Shown here in pieces: positions 42,717 through 51,262 of a DNA stretch of 64,000 bases. Every line of letters starts with the position of its first letter. The stretch's first letter is position 1. The notes under the pieces are model-generated. The model saw only the letters and a program-made list of their open reading frames with translations, was not told where the DNA came from and did not search any database. Made by a program: the position numbers and the translations under genes. Source of the stretch: Desulfobacterales bacterium. Lineage in GTDB: Bacteria > Desulfobacterota > Desulfobacteria > Desulfobacterales > SpSt-501. The stretch lies in assembly GCA_030834695.1 (NCBI GenBank), contig JAUQXK010000057.1, positions 1 through 64,000 on the forward strand, in the 5' to 3' direction.

Positions 42717-43769
42717 ATGCCCATCAGCAATGCCGAAAAACTGGATTTCATAAGGAGAACCTGGAACCTGGAGGAGACGGGTGCCGTCCCGTATGTCATC
42801 GAGGTCGGCCGGCCTCACCATGCCACCGCCGCCTATTACAACGACGACGCGGCCGAGTTGACCTGGCATGAGGAGTACCACCGTCGCCAGGCCGGCATTG
42901 CTGATTTTTACATTCCCAACCTCAAACCCAATATGGGCATCAGCAACCTGGCGGCCGCGTTCGGCTGTCCCCTTAAAACCGTGGACGATGCCGACCCCTG
43001 GGTGGGGCACCTGGTTTCCAACCAGGACCCGGGGGCGGCCCGCCGCATCCGCAAGCCCGATACCGGGAACAATCCGATCTATGCGCGCATGGCCCAGCGG
43101 CTGGCATTTCTCCAGGCCAACAGCTCGTTGCCGCTGCGTCTGGTCAACGTGGCCTCCCCGATGGTGACCGCCTCCCTGATTTGGGATTACACCGACCTGA
43201 TGATGGCACTGCTCCAATACCCCGCCGAGGTTCACGCCCTGCTGGAAGTGATCACCGAGGCCACCATCGATTACGTGCGGTGGCAGCTCCGGCATATCAA
43301 GAACCTCTGCACCATGGGCCACGAGCCCGAGATCCTGCCCCCGGAAATCGGCCTGCGCATCAGCGACGACACGGCGGCCCTCCTGTCTCCCGCGCTGTAT
43401 CGGGAATTCGCAGGTCGGTATAACGGGAAACTCGCCGAAGCCTTCGGCGGCGTCGTGGTTCATTCCTGCGGCGACTGCAGCCGGGTGGTTTCGGCCATGC
43501 TGGAGACTCCGGGGTTGCGCGGGCTGGAGCTGACCATCCCGCAGAACACCAAATGGGAAGCCATCCAGCCGGCAGTGGGGCGGATCGCCTTGAGTCTGCG
43601 TCACAAATTCTGGGACCACGGTCCGCAGGCTCCCGACCCCGTTGAATACACCCAGAAGATTCTCGATTGTTTCGGGCGCCGGGGCGTCTTCATCCTCACA
43701 TCCACAGACACTTTCGAAGAAGCCCGTTCGCTGGGCGAGAGACTCTGGCCCGTGCTGGGGCCCCGCTGA
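42717..43769 (+). CDS. UroD-type (MtaA-like) methyltransferase, stand-alone
   Basis: The 350-residue protein belongs to the uroporphyrinogen-decarboxylase/cobamide methyltransferase superfamily. The zinc-site motif HSCGDC (near residue 245) has the H-x-C arrangement of MtaA/MtbA, not the decarboxylase arginine pattern, so a methyltransferase role is more likely. It lacks a corrinoid domain and could take the methyl group from, or give it to, the fusion protein encoded at 35603. AGGAGG lies before the ATG. It is the sixth gene downstream of that fusion gene in the same direction. Confidence 0.8.
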   Translation: MPISNAEKLDFIRRTWNLEETGAVPYVIEVGRPHHATAAYYNDDAAELTWHEEYHRRQAGIADFYIPNLKPNMGISNLAAAFGCPLKTVDDADPWVGHLVSNQDPGAARRIRKPDTGNNPIYARMAQRLAFLQANSSLPLRLVNVASPMVTASLIWDYTDLMMALLQYPAEVHALLEVITEATIDYVRWQLRHIKNLCTMGHEPEILPPEIGLRISDDTAALLSPALYREFAGRYNGKLAEAFGGVVVHSCGDCSRVVSAMLETPGLRGLELTIPQNTKWEAIQPAVGRIALSLRHKFWDHGPQAPDPVEYTQKILDCFGRRGVFILTSTDTFEEARSLGERLWPVLGPR

Positions 43770-43795
43770 AACAACCGAGAGATCGGAAGCAACGT

Positions 43796-45079
43796 ATGAC
43801 GTCCGGAACCGGCATCATTAATCAGCTGCTTAAAAGCATCGTCATCCCGCGGGTTGTGAAGGTCCGTCAGAACTTCGAACGACCGATCCTCGAGGACGTC
43901 GAAACAGCGTTTCGCGAGCGCCTGGACAGCTCGCAGGTCCTCGACCGCGTGCAGCCGGGCATGAGCATCGGCATCGGGGTCGGCAGCCGTGGCATTACCA
44001 ACCAGCACTTGATCGTGCGAATCCTCATCGACCGTCTCCAGACCAAGGGCGCCAACCCGTTTATCTTCCCCGCCATGGGCAGCCACGGCGGTGCCACGGC
44101 CGCCGGGCAAAGGGACCTGCTCGCTCGGATGGGCATAACCGAGCAGACAATGGGCGCGCCCGTGCGCGCCACCATGGACGTGGTCGACATGGGAACGGCT
44201 GAAAACGGCCTCACAGCCTGGTTCGACGCTTACGCCGCCGCAGCGGACGGCATCGTGCTGGTGAACCGGATCAAGCCCCATGTGTCCTTCCGGGGCCGGT
44301 ACGAAAGCGGGCTGATGAAGATGATCGCCATCGGCCTCGGCAAACAGAGAGGGGCCGAAGCCTGCCATCAACTGGGCATGGAGCGGATGCTCGACAACAT
44401 CGTGGCGATCGGGCGGTCGGCGCTTTCGACCCAGAAAATATGGTGCGGCGTCGCGTTGCTCGAAAACGCCTATCACGAGACCTGCCGAATCGAGGTTATT
44501 CCTGCTCACTGCATCGAGAAGGAGGAGGTCGAACTCCAGGCAGAAGCCAAACGCCTTGAACCGCGGATTCTTTTCGACCAGCTGGACGTCCTCATCATCG
44601 ACGAAATCGGCAAGAACATCTCCGGAACCGGTTTCGACAACAACGTGGTGGGCCGCTATCACCTGCCGCACATGAAGTCCGAAGGCCCGTTCATTACGCG
44701 CATCGCCGCGTTGGACATCGCCGAGGCGTCCCACGGCAACGGCAACGGCCTGGGGATCCTGGACTTCACGACCGATCGGGCCTACCGGAAGTTCAACTTC
44801 GAAGAGACCTATCCCAATTCGCTTACGTCCACGGTGCCGGCCAGTGCCAAAATCCCCATGGTTCTTAAAAGTGACCGGCTGGCCATCCAGGCGGCGATCA
44901 AGACCTGCAACATTGCGGACTTCCGGCAGGTGCGGCTGGGGCGCATCAAAAACACCCTTGAGGTCCACCAAATGGAGATCTCGGAGAACCTCCTCGGCGA
45001 ATCGCGTACGAACCCGAAGATGGAAATTCTATCCGAGCCATTCGAACTGGACTTCAATTCAGAGGGCGATCTTTGGTAG
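43796..45079 (+). CDS. LarA-superfamily (nickel-pincer) isomerase-like protein
   Basis: The 427-residue protein resembles lactate-racemase-type (DUF2088) proteins. Visible features are FPAMGSHGGATAAGQRDLL (about 84-102), with a histidine where LarA has a catalytic one, and VNRIKPHVSFRGRYESGLMKM (about 157-177), with the second histidine and nearby lysine. LarA enzymes use a nickel pincer nucleotide to racemise or epimerise 2-hydroxy acids. The larB, larC and larE cofactor genes are not in the window. In this locus it could invert a hydroxyl of a sugar acid or hydroxycarboxylate. The ATG at 43796 is chosen over an upstream in-frame start overlapping the previous gene. Family placement is moderately sure; the reaction is inference. 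Confidence 0.65.
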   Translation: MTSGTGIINQLLKSIVIPRVVKVRQNFERPILEDVETAFRERLDSSQVLDRVQPGMSIGIGVGSRGITNQHLIVRILIDRLQTKGANPFIFPAMGSHGGATAAGQRDLLARMGITEQTMGAPVRATMDVVDMGTAENGLTAWFDAYAAAADGIVLVNRIKPHVSFRGRYESGLMKMIAIGLGKQRGAEACHQLGMERMLDNIVAIGRSALSTQKIWCGVALLENAYHETCRIEVIPAHCIEKEEVELQAEAKRLEPRILFDQLDVLIIDEIGKNISGTGFDNNVVGRYHLPHMKSEGPFITRIAALDIAEASHGNGNGLGILDFTTDRAYRKFNFEETYPNSLTSTVPASAKIPMVLKSDRLAIQAAIKTCNIADFRQVRLGRIKNTLEVHQMEISENLLGESRTNPKMEILSEPFELDFNSEGDLW

Positions 45080-45262
45080 GCAAAACCGTTATCAGCGCCT
45101 TCCCGGTCCTATCGCTTGAGCTGTCTCAAGGCTTATCGAGCGAATCTCTTCAAGAGCTGACCTGAAAAATTCCACCGCCGCTGCTCGGACCGCCCTATTT
45201 ACTTGTGGAAGGACCGTGCCCACTATTCCACTAAACCGCACTACTTTAAGGTCAGGATCGTT

Positions 45263-46252
45263 ATGCGAAAGACAGCCTTTTATCTCATCCTGTTCGGGTG
45301 CGTCGCCTTTTCGGCCCCGGCCTGCGCTGCGACGCAGGCCGAGGAGGTGCTCAAGGCCATTGTAAAGATCCGGGCCTTGATCCCGGAGGGAGCGCGCACG
45401 GCGGCCGTCCTCGGCACGGAACGCGAAGGCCACGGAATCCTTTTTGATTCCAAGGGCCATATCCTGACGACGGGATATCTGATCGTCGAATCCGAACGCA
45501 TCGAGGTAACGGGTTCCGACGGCCAGAAGCTCCCGGCGGCGTTCGTCGGATACGACCACGCCACCGGCTTCGGCATCCTGAGAGCCGAAGGCCTGCTCAA
45601 TGTGGAACCCATGAAGTTCGGCAGGGCATCAGAGCTAAAAGAGGGCGATCCGGTGATCGTGGCCGGCCACGGCGGCTTGGAGGCCGCCATCGGCGCCCGC
45701 GTGGTGGCGCGCCGTGAATTTACCGGCTACTGGGAGTACATCCTCGATCAAGCCATCTACACCGCTCCGGCGTATGCTCAGTTTGCCGGCGCCGCGCTTA
45801 TCGGGCCCCAAGGCGAACTGCTCGGGATCGGTTCGCTTTTCACCCAACTGACCGTTCCGGGGCTGGGCCTGCTGCCGTGCAACGTCTTCATCCCGATCGA
45901 CCTGCTCACTCCCATCCTGGACGACCTGATTGCGACCGGCCGCTCCAAACAACCGGCAAGGCCCTGGTTGGGGGTCAACGCGGAAGAGACCCGCCACCGC
46001 GTCTTCATCACGCGCATCACCGAAGGAGGGCCGGCCGAGGAGGCCGGGCTGCAAGCAGACGATCTCATTCTCACGGTAAACGGAAAACCGGTGATGGGAC
46101 TCTCGGATTTCTACCGCAAGGTGTGGGAAGCCGGCAGCGCCGGCACAGAAATCAAGCTGGGCATCCTGAAAGGGATCGAAATCAAGGAAATCTCGGTGCG
46201 GACCGGCGACCGCAACCGATTCCTTTTGATGAAGCCGAAGAAAACAATCTAG
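45263..46252 (+). CDS. Catalytically dead S1C (DegP/DegQ-like) protein with PDZ domain
   Basis: The 329-residue protein has a signal peptide (to about CAAT, residue 23), a trypsin-like double beta-barrel and a C-terminal PDZ domain (RPWLGVNAEET ... GGPAEEAGLQADDLILTVNGKPV). The catalytic triad is absent. The histidine region reads ILTTGYLIV where DegP has LTNNHVV, the aspartate region is GYDHATGFGILR, and the GNSGGAL serine site is QFAGAALIGPQGELLGI. It is probably a periplasmic scaffold, chaperone or peptide-binding pseudoprotease. AGGA precedes the ATG by five bases. It lies between the LarA-like gene and aroC. Confidence 0.8.
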   Translation: MRKTAFYLILFGCVAFSAPACAATQAEEVLKAIVKIRALIPEGARTAAVLGTEREGHGILFDSKGHILTTGYLIVESERIEVTGSDGQKLPAAFVGYDHATGFGILRAEGLLNVEPMKFGRASELKEGDPVIVAGHGGLEAAIGARVVARREFTGYWEYILDQAIYTAPAYAQFAGAALIGPQGELLGIGSLFTQLTVPGLGLLPCNVFIPIDLLTPILDDLIATGRSKQPARPWLGVNAEETRHRVFITRITEGGPAEEAGLQADDLILTVNGKPVMGLSDFYRKVWEAGSAGTEIKLGILKGIEIKEISVRTGDRNRFLLMKPKKTI

Positions 46253-46329
46253 TTGAAAGCGTTCGATAACCGAGATATTACCGACCGTCATACCGAATTA
46301 TTTTGACCGGCTCAACGGAAGGCTTATCC

Positions 46330-47409
46330 ATGTCGAGCACCTTCGGGACCGTATTCAAAGTGACAACCTTCGGGGAATCCCACTGCGCCGGGGTCGGTGT
46401 CGTGGTGGACGGCTGCCCGTCGCGGCTGCCGCTGGTCGAAGCGGATATCCAACGTCAGCTGGATCGCCGCCGGCCGGGCCAGAGCCGCCTCTCGACCGAT
46501 CGAGATGAAGCCGACTCCGTCACCATCCTGAGCGGAACGGAGAGCGGCCTCACGTTGGGCACCCCGATCGCCCTGCTGGTCCCGAACAAGGACCAGCGGC
46601 CGACCGACTATGCGTCCATGCAGCAGGTGCCGCGCCCTTCCCACGCCGACTATACCTATCAGATAAAATACGGCATCCGCGCCGCGAGCGGCGGCGGTCG
46701 CTCCAGCGCGCGGGAAACCATCGCCCGGGTGGCCGCCGGTGCGGTCGCGGAGAAACTCCTGCGCGAGCGCTTCGGGGTGGAGATCGTCGCCTGGGTCGGC
46801 GCAGTGGGCGATGTGGACGCCCCGGATGTCGATGTGCTGACCGTCAACCGTGCCGGCGTGGATCGGTTCGACGTGCGCTGCCCCCATGCCGAATCCGCCG
46901 AACGCATGATGGCTGAGATTGCAAGAGTGAAGGCCGCCAAGGATTCGGTGGGCGGTGTCGTCGCCTGTGTCTGCCGCAACGTGCCCGCCGGATTGGGAGA
47001 ACCGGTGTTCGGCAAGACGGAGGCCCTCTTGGCTCAGGCCATGTTGTCCATTCCGGCCACCAAGGGATTCGAGATCGGTTCGGGGTTTTCCGGGGCGCGG
47101 ATGCTGGGCAGCCGCCACAACGACCCTTTCGTGCCCAAGGACGGCCGGCTCGGCACCCTGACCAACCGCAGCGGCGGGGTGCAGGGAGGCATCACCAACG
47201 GAGAACCCATCGTATTCCGCGTGGCCTTCAAGCCGCCGGCCACCATCGGCCGCGCCCAGGACACGGTCGACTTCGTCGGCACCCCTGTCACGCTGGAAGC
47301 CAGGGGCCGCCACGATCCCTGCGTGGTTCCGCGCGCGGTGCCCATCGTCGAGAGCATGGCCGCCCTGGTGCTGGCCGATCTGGCGCTGATCCAGAGCATG
47401 CGCCAATAG
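46330..47409 (+). CDS. aroC: Chorismate synthase
   Basis: AroC converts EPSP to chorismate with reduced FMN, the last step of the common aromatic pathway. The 359-residue protein has all three family signatures: [17 protein letters not shown] (residues 15-31), [24 protein letters not shown] near 113-136, and the C-terminal [19 protein letters not shown] near 326-344. An AAGG lies before the ATG at 46330. It appears to be a single housekeeping gene; the adjacent genes have no link to aromatic synthesis. Confidence 0.96.
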   Translation: MSSTFGTVFKVTTFGESHCAGVGVVVDGCPSRLPLVEADIQRQLDRRRPGQSRLSTDRDEADSVTILSGTESGLTLGTPIALLVPNKDQRPTDYASMQQVPRPSHADYTYQIKYGIRAASGGGRSSARETIARVAAGAVAEKLLRERFGVEIVAWVGAVGDVDAPDVDVLTVNRAGVDRFDVRCPHAESAERMMAEIARVKAAKDSVGGVVACVCRNVPAGLGEPVFGKTEALLAQAMLSIPATKGFEIGSGFSGARMLGSRHNDPFVPKDGRLGTLTNRSGGVQGGITNGEPIVFRVAFKPPATIGRAQDTVDFVGTPVTLEARGRHDPCVVPRAVPIVESMAALVLADLALIQSMRQ

Positions 47410-47491
47410 CCGGGATTCCCTGCGGGAGAGCCGCCGGGAAAGCACTCGCTTTGCGCATCTTTATTGGCCTGTTTTTTTGCCGGCAAAGGCA

Positions 47492-47519
47492 TTGACATTT
47501 GCTTGTCTTCGAGTATCCT
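47492..47519 (+). promoter_or_regulatory. Candidate promoter of the TAXI-TRAP operon
   Basis: TTGACA (47492-47497) and TATCCT (47514-47519) are separated by 16 bases in the 231-base gap after aroC, about 120 bases before the TAXI gene. The long leader has no obvious structure. Confidence 0.5.
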
Positions 47520-47640
47520 GCCACCTGCCTTTTCAAGCGCAGCAACCATGAATACGGTTCCCAGGCAATTTCTGCGCCCGCCAAACGGGTTTTTTTGTTC
47601 TGAAGGTTTCACCAATCCAATCGGAAAGGAAGATCTCGCA

Positions 47641-48651
47641 ATGAGAATCAATCGTCTGCTCTCAAAAGATGAAGGCATCGGACGCCGGGAATTTCTGAAA
47701 ATCAGCGCAACGGTCGGCGGAGCCGTTCTCCTGAATCAGGTCCCCGGTCTTTACGCGCAGGACAAGAAGCGGATATCGGTGGCAACCGGCGGCATGGGCG
47801 GGGTTTATTTCGTTCTGGGCGGCGGAGTTGCAAGCGTTCTCACCAAATATGCCGGGGTCGAAGCCACGGCCGAGGTGACGGCCGCTTCCGTGGACAACTG
47901 CAAGCTCGTCGGCGCGAAAAAGGCCGATTTGGCTTTCTGCATGAACGATGTGGCCTATGATGCCCTCAAGGGACAGGGGAATTTCAAAGCCGCGCTTCCG
48001 CTTCGAACCCTCTGCGTCACCTACCCCAACATTATGCATGTGGTGACCACCGAGGGTACGGGAATCAAGAAAGTGGCCGACCTGAAGGGCAAGCGCGTGT
48101 CCACGGGCGCGCCCGGCAGCGGGACCGAGGTCAAGGCGCTGCGAACGCTGGAGGCCGCCGGGCTGAACCACGAAAAGGATGTCAAGAAAGACCGCCTGGG
48201 AGCGGCCGAGTCGGCCGGCGCCATGAAGGACGGCAAGATCGATGCCTACTTCTGGGACGGCGGTGTCCCCACCTCCTCGGTCCTGGACCTCTCCGCCTCC
48301 CCCGGGATCAAGATGGTTCTCATCCCCCATGAGGACTTGATCGCGCCCATGAGCGCCAAATACGGCCCGGTGTATTACAAGTCCATCATTCCCAAGGGCG
48401 TTTACACCGGCATCGATTACGACACCCCCGTGTGCGGGGTGGCGAACATCATCATCTGCAACGAAGCCATGGACGAAGCCCTGGCCTACCAGATCACCAA
48501 GGTGGTCTTCGAACACCAACCCGAACTGGTGGCCATTCACAAGGAGGCCACCAACCTCACCCTGGAAAACGGTTCCTCGAACAAGGCGCTGCCGTACCAC
48601 AAGGGCGCGGCCAAGTATTTCAAGGAAAAGGGGTTGAGCGTGCCGGTGTGA
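47641..48651 (+). CDS. TAXI-family TRAP transporter solute receptor
   Basis: The 336-residue protein is a periplasmic TAXI-type receptor. Its leader has a twin-arginine-like GRREFLKIS motif (about 14-22) and a hydrophobic stretch ending near LYAQ. Family landmarks are the opening ISVATGGMGGVYFVLGGGVASVL, VTAASVDNCKLV and STGAPGSGTEVKALRTLEAAGL. GGAAAGGAAG precedes the ATG at 47641. TAXI receptors serve fused TRAP permeases and take up organic acids; the ligand here is unknown. It overlaps the DUF1850 gene at its stop. Confidence 0.92.
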   Translation: MRINRLLSKDEGIGRREFLKISATVGGAVLLNQVPGLYAQDKKRISVATGGMGGVYFVLGGGVASVLTKYAGVEATAEVTAASVDNCKLVGAKKADLAFCMNDVAYDALKGQGNFKAALPLRTLCVTYPNIMHVVTTEGTGIKKVADLKGKRVSTGAPGSGTEVKALRTLEAAGLNHEKDVKKDRLGAAESAGAMKDGKIDAYFWDGGVPTSSVLDLSASPGIKMVLIPHEDLIAPMSAKYGPVYYKSIIPKGVYTGIDYDTPVCGVANIIICNEAMDEALAYQITKVVFEHQPELVAIHKEATNLTLENGSSNKALPYHKGAAKYFKEKGLSVPV

Positions 48652-49121
48652 ACCGGAAGGGACCTCGGGCCGGCCGCTGGACGGTTTTTATCGTACTGGC
48701 GCTCGCCTGCCTGGCGGCCGGCATCCGGCCATTGGTGCTGGAGATCGGGTCTCAAGGCCCTCGTCTGTGGGTTCGCGAGGGAGACCTGATCTCTCTGCAC
48801 TACACTCAATCCATGTACGGCGTGCCGGTGGCGGAGCACCTGCGGGTGGAAGACGGCCGTTTGGTCCTCTTCGAGGTCGTCTCCTCCGAGGCTGCGCTCG
48901 AGTACCTCGGTATTGAAGCCAAGGGTCCCAACAATGTGCGAAGGGTCCTGCAGGAGTTTTCGATCCCGGCGGACAGCGTCGGCAACCACGTGCTGTGCGC
49001 GGGCGGGCGCCGCCTCCCCTTGGCATCCGTCCCGGCGGACGAGGGCCGAATTCTCATCCGGCTGACCCGGCCACCGCTTTTCATTTATCTGATTCACGCA
49101 CTCAGGGAGTTTTGGAGATGA
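48648..49121 (+). CDS. DUF1850 protein associated with TAXI-TRAP transporters
   Basis: This 157-residue protein begins at a GTG that overlaps the receptor's TGA stop (GTGA). It has one N-terminal hydrophobic segment (WTVFIVLALACLAAGI, about 11-26) and a beta-rich periplasmic domain (LISLHYTQSMYGVPVAEHLRVEDGRLVLFEVVSSEAALEY region). DUF1850 genes are typically found between TAXI receptor and fused TRAP permease genes, exactly as here. Its role in transport is not established. Its own stop overlaps the permease start as ATGA. Confidence 0.85.
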   Translation: MNRKGPRAGRWTVFIVLALACLAAGIRPLVLEIGSQGPRLWVREGDLISLHYTQSMYGVPVAEHLRVEDGRLVLFEVVSSEAALEYLGIEAKGPNNVRRVLQEFSIPADSVGNHVLCAGGRRLPLASVPADEGRILIRLTRPPLFIYLIHALREFWR

Positions 49122-51115
49122 CGGACAAGCAAACGACGATGGAAGCTTCTGGGGCGGACCTCACTGAGGAGCAGAAAAAGAAGCTCGAGCAATTGATGGA
49201 GGAAGAAGAGGGCGCGACGCGCAAGGTCAAAGGGTTCTGGGGTAAGGCCATCACCACTCTGGCAGTGGCATTGTCGCTGTTCGCGCTGTATTCCGCCGTC
49301 GTTCCGGTGACCACCCAGATTCTGAGGAGCGTCTTCGTCGCGTTTCTACTCGCACTTTCGTTCCTCTATTACCCGCTGACGGTGAAGCATAAGGGCAAGA
49401 TCACGATGTTGGACATCGGTCTTGCAGCTCTCGGCCTGGCCTGCATCGGATACATGCTTTTCGATTTCGAGGAGTTCATCTACCGGGCGGTGACGCCGGA
49501 GAGCGGGGACCTGATCTTCGGCGTGCTGTTCATCCTTCTCATTCTGGAGGCCACCCGGCGGTCATCGGGCTGGATCATGCCGATCACCTGCATCCTCTTC
49601 CTGCTGTATGCCTATGTCGGGCCCTGGCTGCCGGCCCCCTGGACGCATCGCGGCTACGACGTGGAACGCATCATCGGCCACATGTACATGACGCTGGAGG
49701 GGGTCTTCGGCGTGCCCATCGACGTGTGTTCCACGATCATCGCGGGGTTCTGCATTTTCGGCGCTTTCCTGACCATCTCGGGTGCGGGTAAATTCTACGT
49801 GGACTTCGCATTCGCCAGCATGGGCCAGAAGCCGACGGCCGCCGGGCGCGCGGTGGTCGCCACGTCCTATTTTCTGGCCATGGCCTCCGGCTCGGGGGTA
49901 GCCAATACCGTGGCGATCGGGTCCGTGGCCTACCCCATGCTCTCGCAAGCCGGCTATGACCGCAACAACGCCGGCGGGTTCCTGGCGGCGGGCGGCATGG
50001 GCGCCATCACCACTCCCCCGGTCATGGGGGCCGCGGCCTTCCTGATCGCGGAGTTCCTGCGGATCAGCTACCTGGAGGTGATCCTGCTCGCTCTGATCCC
50101 GGCGGCACTCTACTACTGGGGGCTGTTGCTGATGGTGGAGTTCGACGCCCGCAAATTCGGGCTCAAAGAAGTCGCCCTCACCCGGCACATAACGGCCGGC
50201 CAGCTGTTCAAGCGCTATGGCTACCACTTCATACCGCTGGCGGCCATCGTCGGCTTTCTGGTCACGGGGTTTACCGCCCAGATCGCCGTCTTCGCGGCCA
50301 TCGTGACCTGCTTTCTGGTCTCTTTCATTCGAAGGGAGAGCTGGTTCACGCCGCCCAAGCTGCTGGAGGCCCTCAAGCAGGGTTCTCTCACCGTGCTCAA
50401 CGTGGGCGCCATTTGCGCCGCGGCGGGCATCATCGTCGGCATCGTGAGCCTGACGGGGCTGGGGCTAAAGCTCTCGAGCATCATCATCGACTATGCCGGG
50501 GGCAGTCTTTTCATGACGGCCGTCTACACCGGCGTCCTCCTCTGGATCATCGGCCTCGCCGTGCCGATTACCGCCACTTATATCATCGCAGCGGTGATTG
50601 CGGCGCCGGCGCTGACCAAGCTCGGTGTGCCGGATTACGCCGCTCACATGTTCATCTTCTATTATGCGCTGCTGTCCGAGGTCTCGCCGCCCACGGCGCT
50701 GTCGCCGTTCGCGGCGGCAGCCATCACCGGCGGCAATCCTTTCAAGACGACCATGATGGCCTGGAAATACACGCTGACCGCCTTCCTGCTGCCTTTCATT
50801 TTCACGGTGCTGCCCGAGGGCAAGGCCCTGCTCCTGCACTGGGAGGGCATCGGCCTGCTGAGCGGGATATGGACCATTATATCGGCTTTCATCGGGATCG
50901 GCCTGCTGGCGTCGGGTTGTTCAGGCTGGCTCCTCCGCAAATCCACGGCCCTGGAGCGGGCCATCACGATTGTGGCGGCCCTGGGGTTTGTCTTGCCGTA
51001 TCATATCGGCAGCATCGCGGGGGCGGTCCTGATTGGCGTGGTGGTGCTGCTGCAGAAAACCAACTGGATCAAGAAACCCCCGCCACGGGAGCCAAAAGAG
51101 GTCTTCCGGATTTGA
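49118..51115 (+). CDS. Fused TRAP transporter permease (DctQM-type)
   Basis: The 665-residue membrane protein combines the small and large TRAP permease subunits in one chain. After a charged, coiled-coil-like N-terminus (EEQKKKLEQLMEEEEG) come about 16-18 hydrophobic helices. The large-subunit core shows TSYFLAMASGSGVANTVAIGSVAYP and GGMGAITTPPVMGAAAFLIAEFL, typical of TAXI-linked permeases. It starts at the ATG overlapping the DUF1850 stop, so all three genes are translationally coupled. It should drive sodium-dependent uptake of the receptor's ligand. Confidence 0.95.
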   Translation: MTDKQTTMEASGADLTEEQKKKLEQLMEEEEGATRKVKGFWGKAITTLAVALSLFALYSAVVPVTTQILRSVFVAFLLALSFLYYPLTVKHKGKITMLDIGLAALGLACIGYMLFDFEEFIYRAVTPESGDLIFGVLFILLILEATRRSSGWIMPITCILFLLYAYVGPWLPAPWTHRGYDVERIIGHMYMTLEGVFGVPIDVCSTIIAGFCIFGAFLTISGAGKFYVDFAFASMGQKPTAAGRAVVATSYFLAMASGSGVANTVAIGSVAYPMLSQAGYDRNNAGGFLAAGGMGAITTPPVMGAAAFLIAEFLRISYLEVILLALIPAALYYWGLLLMVEFDARKFGLKEVALTRHITAGQLFKRYGYHFIPLAAIVGFLVTGFTAQIAVFAAIVTCFLVSFIRRESWFTPPKLLEALKQGSLTVLNVGAICAAAGIIVGIVSLTGLGLKLSSIIIDYAGGSLFMTAVYTGVLLWIIGLAVPITATYIIAAVIAAPALTKLGVPDYAAHMFIFYYALLSEVSPPTALSPFAAAAITGGNPFKTTMMAWKYTLTAFLLPFIFTVLPEGKALLLHWEGIGLLSGIWTIISAFIGIGLLASGCSGWLLRKSTALERAITIVAALGFVLPYHIGSIAGAVLIGVVVLLQKTNWIKKPPPREPKEVFRI

Positions 51116-51143
51116 TCGTAGGAAGCATCTGTCGACGCTCAAG

Positions 51144-51241
51144 TTATTGCTCCGGCAATAAAATATGTTCAATGCGGCCATATTGCTCATCGGCGCGGCT
51201 GACCTCGGCTGGTGGCGTACCGGTTTATGGCCGGAGTAATA
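51144..51241 (+). repeat. Dispersed palindromic element, copy 2 (TTATTGCTCC termini)
   Basis: This 98-base element has termini TTATTGCTCCGG/CCGGAGTAATA. Its first 39 bases match the reverse strand of copy 1 at 17933-18027 at about 34 positions, including AATAAAATA and TTCAATGCGGCCAT. It lies 29 bases after the TRAP permease stop. Confidence 0.8.
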
Positions 51242-51262
51242 TTTAAGCAGAAGGGAGCCGCC

